In this document: positions 54,566-64,000 of the stretch, piece by piece
Layout of the letters: every line of letters begins with the position of its first letter
Position numbering within the stretch: the first letter of the stretch is position 1
Assembly: GCA_015179125.1 (NCBI GenBank)
Contig: WHVA01000182.1
Span: 1-64,000, forward strand
Reading direction: 5' to 3'
DNA: 64,000 nt
Source of the DNA: Gautieria morchelliformis
Taxonomy: Eukaryota; Basidiomycota; Agaricomycetes; Gomphales; Gomphaceae
Made by a program: the position numbers and the translations under genes
The notes under the pieces: model-generated
Databases searched by the model: none
What the model saw: only the letters and a program-made list of their open reading frames with translations
What the model was told of the DNA's origin: nothing

Positions 54566-55045
54566 ATTGGGGAATTCGTGGACATTCCCTCTATCGGGGC
54601 ACTTCGACTCCATGAAGTGAGAACGCAAGTCAGCCTGCACAAACGCACCCTTCGATGAGAATTCGGTTACTATGAGGTCCCATCAGTATTTTAGCAATGC
54701 CTTGCCATGTACACCTATGAGAGCGGAGTTGGGGATTCAGTGCATGAGAAGGGCCTTCGCCATACGATCGTCCTTGACCCATTTTGTAAGAGCTTCCTCC
54801 TCATAGGTTGTAGGTGGAGTGCTGAGGATCGGCTGAGTCGTGGTGCCATCGAAATGGCCCCATAACCCTTTTGCTTCAACAGTATCCTGGAAGCACGTTG
54901 AAAATGCAATCCAGTTTAGGCTGTTGGCTAGGAGCTTAGGGACAGAGGAAGGAAGGAGGTCAGTTGCGGTGAGAGTCATAGTGGACATGGCAGGGCAGGA
55001 GCAGCGGGGAACGAGCTAGTGAGATGTATGCAGGGCCCAATAACC

Positions 55046-55594
55046 TGTAAGAACTGTGAAAAGTATATGAACTATACGAGAGTTTACTACAAATGCACAT
55101 AGATGAGTTGGAATAGATGTGAGACTAATAATAGGCCTCTTACCTCAGTAAATGCTTCATTGCAATGTACTAATATATTATTACCTATATGAGAGTTTAC
55201 TACAAATGCACATAGATGAGTTGGAATAGATGTGAGACTAATAATAGGCCTCTTACCTCAGTAAATGCTTCATTGCAATGTACTAATATATTATTACCTA
55301 TATGAGAGTTTACTACAAATACGCATAGATGAGTTGGAATAGATGTGAGACTAATAATAGGCCTCTCTCCTCAGTAAATGCTTCATTGCAATGTACAGAG
55401 GTAGAGTGGAAGCATGCTATCTACTTTATAGTGTCTAGGGAACAATAGGGACAAGGGACAATGGGAATATAAAACAAAGAGCATATTTTGCGACTGCACA
55501 TATGCTGTAGACAATGGAACTGCACATTGCTTTGTCACAATGGGGTGACACGGGGTGATGCGGTTTGTCACTAGCTTGCACATTCATTTCTACA
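55046..55594 (-). repeat. Copia no. 2 LTR, gag side, with three about 115-bp tandem units
   Basis: Begins (+ strand) TGTAAGAACTGTG and ends CATTTCTACA. Units starting GAGAGTTTACTACAAAT recur at about 55079, 55193 and 55308. Confidence 0.9.
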
Positions 55595-55712
55595 GCCATG
55601 ACTACAGACAGGCAGGATGCTCTTGGAGATTCTTGGTCGCACTCTAAAGCCTGAACGCGCTGATGGCACGAACGATCCTCTGTTCCAGATTTTGTCCCTT
55701 ACAGTATAACAC

Positions 55713-55769
55713 ATGGTATGTAGCTGTCTAGTTGAGGATAGTATCCTCAACTAGACAGCTACGTACCAT
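55713..55769. repeat. Near-perfect palindrome, 28-bp arms
   Basis: The arm ATGGTATGTAGCTGTCTAGT and onward to 55740 is followed after one base by its reverse complement (55742-55769) with one mismatch. It lies just outside Copia no. 2. It could be the relic of a small foldback element or a hairpin; no gene is near. Confidence 0.9.
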
Positions 55770-56296
55770 ATAACAGAGCAATCAGATGCATACACAGACA
55801 CCCACACCTAGCTGATGGACAATGACACTTTGTCCACATTTCTTCGACCATTGTCTTGCTATTTCTATTTTGCCATTGGTCCATTTACCATCTCTTTGTT
55901 CTCTTTAGATCGGCTTGGCATTTCCCATAGTATAACTAGTACAGGTTTTCACAGAATATAGACAGATTTTACGCAGTGTAAGCAGACTGAATGAAAGACT
56001 TGCAACATCTCCCCCATACCTTACATTCCCTTATTCTTATATGATGCCTAACCACGTATGCAACCCATACATGGTTGATCCTTGCCATCGGTGGTGTGGC
56101 TCTCACTCACATCCAAACGTCAACTTACCACATCTGTGTGATATCCTTGGCGGCAAGACATCCTACAATAGTCTATGAAAAGATCCTCTCCTAATACTTG
56201 TTCTGTAGAGGATAGGAATTATAGGCAGTAGGACTGGACTTGGTACTCAAAGAATGGACTAGAAATTAATTCACTACAGGATTTCTAGGTCAATAA

Positions 56297-56724
56297 ATCA
56301 AAGAAAACAAGACTAATTTACTTGCCTCTCACAGTGAATTTATTTGTCACTGAGAGAGGTCGGAAATGTGTCTCACTGCGCATATACTACCCCTGGCCCT
56401 TGAGCACCCACGGCAGCAGGTAGGCAAATGATTAAGATAGCAGACACCAGGAACCAGTGGCCTTTATGTAAGCAATCAGGCCAGTAGCAGCCGCCTTCCG
56501 ACATCCTCAAATCAAAGAAAACAAGACTAATTTACTTGCCTCTCACAGTGAATTTATTTGTCACTGAGAGAGGTCGGAAATGTCTCTCACTGCGCATATA
56601 CTACCTCCTGGCCCTTGAGTGCCCACAGCAGCGGCCAGGCAAATGATTAAGATAGTGGACACAAGGAACCAGTGACCTTTATGTAAGCAAGCAGGCCAGT
56701 AGCAGCCGCCTTCCGACATCCTCA
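56297..56724. repeat. 214-bp tandem duplication with internal stem-loop
   Basis: Copy 1 is 56297-56510 and copy 2 is 56511-56724, differing at a handful of sites. Each contains a stem-loop of the form CTCACAGTGAATTTATTTG followed by TCACTGAGAGAGG. A closely similar stem-loop occurs twice in the solo LTR at 61832-62320. Confidence 0.9.
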
Positions 56725-57700
56725 ATTCCACCACATACATTAAGTTCTGACTTATTTGAGTCCTAAGAGTTTCTCTCAATATGTCTAGTTTGAATTTGTA
56801 GGAAAGGGTTTAGCTAAATAATGCAGGGTAGCTGAGTTATATACTCTTGAAGTGCAGACTAAGAAAATTTTTCCAAATACTTTATTATTTGTGTTGGAAC
56901 TGTTTGGGACACATTTTGTATTTTCCAACCACAACATTTGGCGTGTCATGTGACATGACTTGTCAGCTTTCTCAGTGCTCAGATGTTGGCGCTCAGTGAT
57001 GGATGACCATTCTGGGAGGTCATGTGCCACATGACACAGCGAATTGGTCAAACATGGGCAGAGTCCCTTGCCCAGTAACATATTAGCAAGTCAATCACAA
57101 GTATAGTAATTAGATACAAAATTTACACTTCTCTATATCAAAATTGAATTTTCTGGCACACTTTTTGAAAAATTGAGATCCAAGTCTTTTGATTTGGCAC
57201 GTAACGTGATCTAAGTGCTTGCTTATGTAAAGGTTGCTGGTTCCGAATCTGAAGCATGGACAAGGAGCTGACTCAGCTTTGGATGCCGCCATCCCATTGG
57301 CTGCCCCAGCTACTTGGCAGCAGTGCCAACAGGTTTTTCCCTTTCAAAATGGTCCAAGCAAACTCAACGCTGCCCTTTTCAAGCGACGTGGATGCCCATT
57401 TGTAAGTTATTGTCCTTTCAATTTTGTATTCTGTACTTACTGAAGGTTTAGATATTGTCCCTTAGGTCTGCTTTGGCTCAGAGAGGACAAACAGCACACT
57501 GTCAGTGTAAAGATGTCTATCTTAAACCTTAAGTCACAAGAGCACGACAGAACTTGACCAATGTGTGGTATTCTGATGCTACGTAGTGACAGTGTAAGGG
57601 TAATATGCGATGGGGACCGCTAGCCGGTTCCCATGCATAAACTATACAGTAGGTCCCTAAGGGGCCCACTGGGATTGTGTAATAACTAATGTACATGTAG
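56725..57700. other. AT-rich region, no supported gene
   Basis: A + strand stretch at about 57240-57400 (LGSSANRFFPFKM in one frame, ATWQQCQQVFPFQNG in another) is followed by a donor-like GTAAGT. It could be an exon scrap, but no family is recognised. The last 20 bp before 57719 read TGTAAATAACCCG on the minus strand, next to a purine tract (57719-57730), which looks like the polypurine tract and start of an LTR belonging to the elements on the right. Confidence 0.4.
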
Positions 57701-57754
57701 ATACACGGGTTATTTACACCCTCCCCTTCTATAGATAACTATAGGGGTTAACTA

Positions 57755-59146
57755 TTACTCATAGAGGTCGTCCATGAGGGAGTCCTCTAGAGTGGCCGAT
57801 ACGATGACGTCGTCATCGTACGGGGCCGGTGGAGCACGTGACTCCTCCGGGGGCACCTCCGCGTCATCGGTGGTGATTGGGTGAGGCTGGTCGGCCTCAC
57901 CACTAGCGGCGGTCTCCGCTTGGGTGCTGGGGCCCGTGTCCTCGTGGAGCATGGCCTCGACAGCCGGGTCCTCCGTTTGAGGAGGGGGCCGGAAGCGCGC
58001 CAGCTCTCGGTCGAGCTGGGCGTGAGTGAGGTGTTGTGGCACCACGGCCCTCACGTGGCTGGTCTCGATCACCTTTTGTTGGCCCTCGCGGGCGGCGGCA
58101 CTGAATGCCGCGCCGGTGATGCTGCGTTGAACATAATGTTCAATGCGCGCCACTCGCTCGCGAGTGACTCCCGCGTAGCGGGCCAACCCTCTCGCGATCT
58201 CCGCGAGTGGGATGTCGGGGCCGGCTCGGCCCTCCACAGGGAATGGGCCCGTGATTGAGAGCCTCAGGGTGGTGCTCTGAGGTGTCAGCACTTCCCTGGC
58301 GTCGACGAGGCTCGACCATTGGTCTGTCGAGCCGAAGAGGTTGAGTAGCCTCGCCCTGAGAGGTGATGCGACCCCTTTGACCTGGGGCGCAAGGGCCTTC
58401 AACCACATCCAGACGTCCATGTCGTCTAGGTTGAAGGTGCCATCGGCGTTGTCACGGATGGCGGATGGGATCCCTTCAGGGTTGTGTATCCAACCCTTCA
58501 GGATGGCCGCGATGTCATGCGGGCTATCACGAGACAATCCCTTTTGGGATTGCGAGCGCGTTGTTCACGCTCGATGCATTTGAATACGCCGATCATCTCG
58601 CGTGTACGCGCGAGCTGCGGCGTTTCTTTTGCCCGCGCTATGAGTTCGATGAAGCGTGGGTCGTCGAGCGGGCAGACGTTGTACCATTGAGTACGACGCT
58701 GTTGGGCCTTTCCTACCGGCCGTGGTAGGAGGCCCGTCTCGGAGATCGGTGGGTCTCCGAGTGGTATGATCACTCCCTCCCCTGGGTAGGGAGGGTGAAC
58801 TGTCCCCACCGGTGGAGGCAGGGCCACACCAGGCCCGATGTACTGGGCCTCGATCTGTGCTACCCGCCGCTGAAGGGCAGGGTCGTTGATGGTGTGCGAC
58901 GGTGACGCCGCTAGGTAAGCGCTAATCGCGCTTTCCTTCGCAATGGCTAGCCCATTGACAGTGTGGGGGGAGCCGCGCAATTTCTTGCGCTTTTTCTTTG
59001 GCTGCTCTGCCAGCCTGTGCCCGTTCGTGGTCGTACGTCTTCCAGACGGATGAGTTGGACTCCCATCCATCTGGGACACTGTACGCAGAGTCGGAAGGTG
59101 CGCTCTGCCCTTCCGTTGTTGTTGTTGTCGGGGTCGGCGCCGACAA
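57755..59146 (-). mobile_element. Unassigned ORFs of an LTR-type element (fossil)
   Basis: Minus-strand coding-like sequence spread over more than one frame. It starts MSAPTPTTTTTEGQS near 59146, passes PPYPGEGVIIPLGDPPISE and PLDDPRFIELIARAKETP, and continues with DDMDVWMWLKALAPQVKG and LARYAGVTRERVARIEHYVQ to an acidic C-terminal end at 57755. No zinc knuckle or catalytic motif is seen. A polypurine-like tract and a TGTAAATAA start of an LTR follow directly. It is either gag of a second, adjacent Gypsy-type copy or an extra module of the Gypsy element on its right. The sequence is broken. Confidence 0.45.
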
Positions 59147-59149
59147 CGG

Positions 59150-60377
59150 CGCCGTCGCCCGAGGTGATTGTCAAGATTGGTTTTTAGGCGTTAATATCGT
59201 GTATTAGTGAACACAGTGAATGCCCGAACAACTTGTGCGAATAAGTATGCCGTTCGGCGAATAGGTGAACCGATGAATGTTCGTGAAACAAGAGGGTTGC
59301 CCAAACGGGGCTCGCCCTACCTACAGTCGTAGCGAAATAGCTCGCAGCACTTGACGACGTAACGTACAAGATATCGCGGAAGGGCCGTCTAAGTTTCGAC
59401 GGTCCCTTCGCTGGCGAAGGTGCTCCTTCAGAGCCCTTCGCCAACAGCACAGAAAATAGTTCGAAGGCTAAGGTAACGAAGATGAAGTATGAGAACTCAC
59501 CAGTGATGCCTAAGTCCTTGGCTGGTTGAAGATAGAAATCTTCAAGGAGAGGCTCAAGACGATGATCACAGCGAGGTCAAGTTTGCACAAGATGGACGAC
59601 GTATGATAATTGAACTGGGGAATATACATGCGAATGTAAACTACTTATATTGAATGCTCGTAAGGTATCGGCGAATAGGAAAGAGGCCGTCACAAGTCAG
59701 GGTTGGATAGGGGTGCGCAGTCATGATACAGCATAGATGAAATAAACATACAATAGAATGTAAAAAGAGGGGGAACATGAAATGTCGGAGAGTAAAGGTG
59801 GCGAAGGCACTTATGGACAAAACCATGTCTTGGGACCTGCATACATGCTACCCTGCACAGACTCTTGGTCTACTGGGTTGATTCTGCACCACCTATGGAA
59901 GGGATGCCCTGCGAACACACTTTGACCATTCGAACGCCCAATGGGGTTGGATTAAGAAGACGATGGGGTTAATGATGAACCATCATGCCGGGTGAATGGT
60001 ATCGATTGTATTTGATGGTGTGCCTGCTGGTGAATGATGCGAGCAGTGACTAGCCGTTCAGCGAAATGCAAGGAAGGGCGAACAGAGGTGACATAGTGGA
60101 GGAGAGGTCGAGGTAGAGGGCGAAGCTGAGCGAATACTGAGGAGGAGTAGCGAAAGGGAAAATGGGGACACCAAGGTGTAGGAAATACACTGGTCATGAC
60201 AATCCAATTTTCAAGTCAGTCCAAAGCCGTTGGTCGTGCGTTTAATGGTGTGGCGGTGGTAACGGGCGCGAATCAGCGAACATCGGTTGCCGAACATCAT
60301 CATGGCAATCGGAACGAACACGGAAATCAGGTGAGAAATGGCAGGACAGAGCACCTGACTTATGAGGAATAAACACG
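59150..60377 (-). mobile_element. LTR-like spacer between Gypsy-associated ORFs (fossil)
   Basis: No coding features. On the minus strand there are TGTCATGAC strings near 60200 and 60385, a TATA-type CAATATAAGTAG (59641-59652 on the + strand) and CTTGACA near 59175, so an LTR of about 1 kb is possible. The body does not match the TGTAAATAA sequence left of 57719. Exact ends could not be fixed. Confidence 0.35.
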
Positions 60378-61028
60378 TCATGACAGTGATGATGGCCCGG
60401 CCACTGGGTCTGTGGCTGGGTCATGTTGCAGCCTTTTTGAGGCAGCCTGGACCAGGGTAACCTGGAGCTGGGCTGCGCTCAGCTGTTGCTCCAGTTCCTT
60501 GATCCTTGCGCGCTCGGTGGCGAGCGCGTCGTTGCAGTCCTCAACCGTGCGTTCCAGCTCCTTGACCTCCTTTTTAAGGTCATGGATGTCCCGGAGGGGC
60601 TCCTCCCGCGCGTCGCGCGCGATGCCCCGTGGGAGCCATCCCCAAGCAGGATCGATGGCGTCGCCGATGTCCTCATCCCGCAATTTGACCTTGCGGGTGC
60701 CGGTCGCGTCCCTAAGGTGCGCAGAGTAGTCCGCCCAGGTTGCGCAATCGTCCGGGTGGACGATGGCGAGGGTGTCCTCCCAGCCCACGATCATCCAGTG
60801 CTCCTGGTCTATTTGAGCACGGAGAATGTCTGCGGCCCCTTGTCTTGGGGCCGATGTCCGCGTTGTGGACGTTGACGGGTCAACGTCCATCCCATCTTTG
60901 GGGGCATCATCTTCATGGGTAGATGATGGTGGTTGCTTCCAAGAAGCGATGCGCCCTCGGAAAGATCCGAGGCGAAAATTTAACCGCGCCGTGGCCGGCG
61001 CGTCATGTGGTCTGCACGTGACAGACAC
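60378..61028 (-). mobile_element. Extra ORF directly downstream of Gypsy pol, coiled-coil protein (fossil)
   Basis: The frame begins within a few bases after the pol stop and is open to 60378. It contains MDVDPSTSTTRTSAPRQGA, WMIVGWEDTLAIVHPDD, DEDIGDAIDPAWGWLP, and then a long heptad-rich helix (LKKEVKELERTVEDCNDALA, RIKELEQQL). No virus-type domain is recognised. Its position between pol and the 3' end is where some LTR elements carry accessory ORFs. Confidence 0.5.
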
Positions 61029-61030
61029 GT

Positions 61031-64000
61031 CTAGCGGCGTCTGGGGAGGTCGCGTGGCTTGCCCACCCCCCGAAGCTCTAGATAGCTATCTAGGGCTTCA
61101 AGGTCCTTGCAGGACGGCATGGGTTCCCATTTCACGTCGCCTAGGGTCCAACGGACCTGGAACTCCAGGTCCGTCGAGTTTATCCATCGATGTGCGATAA
61201 TCTCGTCAACGAGCCACTCCTCATCGTCATTCGCTCCGAAGTCGTAAAATGACTTGGCCTCACGACGAGGGAACAATTCGTCGTTGTTAGCCTCGTATCG
61301 CCGTACGAGGCTGGAATGGAAGACCGGTGAAATGCGACGGCTTTTCAGTTCGTCGGGAAGATTGAGGGTCACCGTCGAGGCGTTGTTGTGAGCCTCGACG
61401 ACGCGGTACGGTCCGATGTACCGTGGGACTAGCTTTCTGGCTCTTCCTTTCAGGAGAGTTAGGTTTTGTGTCGAAAGGTAGAAGCGGTCGTTGGCCGCGT
61501 ACCTGTCGCTCGCCATACGTTTCTTATTTGCGTGAAACGTTTGCGTTACTCGATGCTCTATGATTGCATCGTGTGCCGCCATCAGGTTCCATTTTGCCTG
61601 ATGTGCGAACTGGGCCACCCCCTTGAACGGGGTGTCCGCGGCTATGGGGAGGTCTATCCGCGGCATATAGCCGTGGTTCAGCTCGAAAGGTGCGAACCCT
61701 GTGGTCGCGCTGACGTTGCTGTTGAGGGCGACCTCAACCATTGGGCATTTCACTGCCCAATCCTTCTGATCGTCTCTGACAACCGCGCGCAATATCTGGC
61801 CAATCAAGCGGTTTGCCTGCTCGGTTGCTCCTGTTGGGTGCATTTATGCTCCTGCACCAAAATCAAGCATAATATGTTCAATTTAGTGTGTGGTGTTTCC
61901 AATTGTTTCTCACATTGTTCTTGTACCATGCATCCATTTCTCTGCTTATTTTCGAAATTTTCCAGTCACTCTCTACCTCTCCATTTCATTCTGTTATTTC
62001 TATTTTCACAGGCGGCTGCACCCAGCGGAATTTGAAATGACTTCGACGCGCGAGCCCTTGGGCGCTAAAGGGCCAGGTGCACGTATATGCCTTCTGAGAC
62101 AGGATTGTACTCCTCTCTCAGTGACAATAAATTCACTGAGAGAGGCGAGTAGTATTCTTTGTATTTTCATAACATGTCGACTGAAAATCATGTAGTACAT
62201 TTGATTCTAGGTATTGTATTAATACATCAGTGACAATAAATTCACTGAGAGAGTACATTTGATTCTAGCTTTCTAAGAACTCTACCGAACCTTCCCTGCC
62301 ATAGCCCCTAGTTGCTAACAGCTCCATCCGTTTGTGGATAGAAGGCAGCTGACATGAGGAGCTTAGTCCCCATGAGTCGCTGGAGTTCACGCCAGAAGAT
62401 CGACGTGAACTTTGAGTCCCTGTCTGAGACGATGGAGTCGGGAACTCCGTGTAGTCGGATGACCTCCTTCAGAAACAGCCAGGCTACTCCCTTGGCTGAC
62501 ACGCTCGTTGTGGTTGGTACGAGGTGTACGAGCGATGTTAGTCAGTCGATGACTACCATCAGGTAGTCACAGTCGTTGGATTTGGGCAGGGGCCCCATGA
62601 AGTCGATGCCAATCGACTGCCACGGCCTATCTGGAATGGGTAGGCTGTGTAGTAGGCCTTTGGGCCGTTGTGGCCCAGTTTTCGTCATCTCACACCTCGC
62701 GCATGATGTGCAGAACGCTTCTATGTCTGGGTTCATGCCCGGCCACCAATATGCACTTCGAACGTAGTTCGAAGTCTTCAGATGGCCGTAGTGGCCGACT
62801 ATCTGATGTGCCCGATCAATGATAATTTCGATCAGCTTCCTTCCCCCTTGAAGAACAGAGCGGGGGACGGCAATGACGTCTCTCTTGAGCTGATTCTTAG
62901 TCCAGATCAGCCTGTCCCGGATCCCGAATCTCAGGTGCACGTCCGGGTGCACCATGATCTTTGTGAACACGGTGTCCCTGTGGTACACGTCTCGTAGGAC
63001 CTTGGACAGGTCTACGCCTTGCTCAATGATCCGGCACAGGGGTGCGCCATCATTCCCTGCGGCGATGGCTCTGACGTCATCGTCGTCGTCGCGGGACGCG
63101 GCGACGTTCGCGGGCTCTGGTGAGCCCTCGTTTAATGCGGTGGCTTCCGTTACTCTCGCCTCTGTCTTCTCAGCGAGGCGTTTAGAGCGTCTTGCGCCGC
63201 TGTTCGCAACTCGACATACCGGTCGGTGGGCAATAACTCACCGTCCGGGTCTAAACGCGCATCCGCGTTCACGAAGACATGGTCCGGGTGATTGTCAGCA
63301 CTCGTGTCGCTCTCGTAGTAGCGCGACAGGCAGTCCGCTACCTTGTTCTCTACACCGTCTACATGAACGGTGTTGAAATTGAACCGGGATAGAAACTCTC
63401 ACCATCTGACCTGTCGGTCAGATAGGCTCTTTTGGGTCTCGAAGTACTCGAGCCCCTTGTGGTCTGTGACGAGGGTGAACCTTCGCCCCAGCAGTTTGTC
63501 CTCCAATTTCATGAGAGCCTCGAGTACCGCGATCGTCTTGTACTCGTGAGTCTGGTAGTGTTGCTGAGCAACACTGAACTTCTTTGACAAGAAGCCAGCT
63601 GGTCGACAAGTTTTCCAGTCAGGACCTTGGCCGTAGACCGCACCGACGCCGGCTTTTGATCCATCGGTGATCACCCAGATCGGCTCTGGGCACCTTGCGT
63701 CTACTGGACGCAGGATCGGGGCCTTACAGGCCAACGCCTTAATGCTTTGCCAGCATTTGTCGAGCAGTGGTGTCCATTCGAATGGACGGTTATTACGCGC
63801 ACAGCCCGATAGCGGGGTGGTATATGCGCTAACATCCAGCATGTAGTGTGCCAGATACTGTACCAGCCCGAGGAAACGCTGGATGTCGTTGAATGTCCGT
63901 GGCCTGCGCCATTCGCGGATGCATTGCATCTTATCCTCGTCGGCATGTACCCCTCGGCCATCGATCATATGGCCGAGGCACTCCATTCGGATGGAGTAGA
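61031..64000 (-). mobile_element. Gypsy (Ty3) chromovirus pol, partial, fossil
   Basis: The element runs off the right edge, so its 5' part is missing. From right to left the parts are the reverse transcriptase end (FLGLVQYLAHYM, 63860 region), RNase H (WVITDGSKAGVGAVYGQG, LVTDHKGLEYF), the integrase zinc domain (HQIVGHYGHLKTS, CTSCARCEMTKTG, near 62790-62690) and the integrase core (IGIDFMGPLPKS, IVSDRDSKFTSIFW). Next comes the C-terminal region (VPRYIGPYRVVEAHNNAS, PVFHSSLVRRYEANN) and a chromodomain (EEWLVDEIIAHRW, FQVRWTLGDVKWEPM, about 61230-61090). Chromodomains direct such elements to heterochromatin. The copy is broken at a few places and carries a nested solo LTR. Confidence 0.92.
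61832..62320. mobile_element. Solo LTR, 489 bp, nested in Gypsy integrase (fossil)
   Basis: Begins TGTTGGGTGCATTTATG and ends CCTAGTTGCTAACA. It is flanked by GCTCC at 61827-61831 and 62321-62325 and splits the integrase core region of the Gypsy element. It contains two stem-loops of the CTCAGTGACAATAAATTCAC type (62112-62145 and about 62228-62253). Confidence 0.88.

Larger units (their letters stand above)
49193..55594 (-). mobile_element. Copia (Ty1) LTR retrotransposon no. 2, fossil, with nested insertions
   Basis: Orientation is opposite to no. 1, with only 29 bp between them. The LTR next to gag is 55046-55594. The other, 49193-49823, is interrupted by a solo LTR. From right to left the parts are gag (from about 54988), the knuckle CWNCEDKGHYKNKCP (near 53900), protease-like VYDSGCTRHI (near 53510), integrase (about 52830-51800), reverse transcriptase (about 51700-50640) and RNase H (to about 49980). 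A polypurine tract follows (CTCCCCCTC on the + strand at 49824). The primer-binding-like site is the same GGTTATTGGGCCC as in no. 1. GCCAC at 49188-49192 and GCCAT at 55595-55599 are a likely diverged 5-bp target duplication. The coding part is broken, and at least three later insertions lie inside. Confidence 0.92.

Overview
The window comes from a repeat-rich genome of a filamentous basidiomycete, most likely an Agaricomycete. The signs are a FunK1 protein kinase, C2-NACHT-WD40 (NLR-like) genes, a KDZ and a CACTA transposon of Agaricomycete type, introns of about 50-65 nt with GT-AG borders, a Tad-like LINE, and chromodomain Gypsy plus Copia retroelements. All identifications are by eye; no database search was possible.

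Layout. 1-4841: a LINE on the + strand, running off the left edge and ending in a 24-A tail. 4842-8440: GC-rich sequence without a convincing gene, including a 1.4 kb inverted repeat. 8445-33178: one ancestral C2-NACHT-WD40 gene on the + strand, broken into three pieces. A 13.0 kb KDZ transposon (8527-21530) sits in its 5' part and a 7.5 kb CACTA transposon (22799-30324) at an internal exon end. The KDZ element has terminal inverted repeats that contain long GTGCAC minisatellite arrays. It carries a transposase gene open over its last 775 codons, a divergent accessory gene, and intron-bearing fragments of two host genes (an m-AAA mitochondrial protease and a C2-type phosphatidylserine decarboxylase). 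33262-34760: the 5' half of a second C2-NACHT-WD40 gene on the minus strand. Its sequence supplies the uninterrupted version of both damaged sites of the first gene.

34760-40900: mostly non-coding sequence with small repeats, a WD40 relic and an LTR-like stretch. 40950-43581: an apparently intact five-exon FunK1 kinase of 802 residues, the best candidate for a working host gene. 44220-49163 and 49193-55594: two fossil Copia elements in opposite orientation. The second contains two nested solo LTRs and a foreign RNase H fragment. 55600-57700: repeats. 57755-64000: a fossil chromodomain Gypsy pol on the minus strand, running off the right edge and interrupted by a solo LTR. Downstream of pol lie unusual extra ORFs and an LTR-like spacer.

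Biologically, the window shows a fungal immune-receptor-like locus being dismantled by DNA transposons, one of which has picked up pieces of host genes. Next to it is a retroelement graveyard, with a single intact kinase gene between the two.
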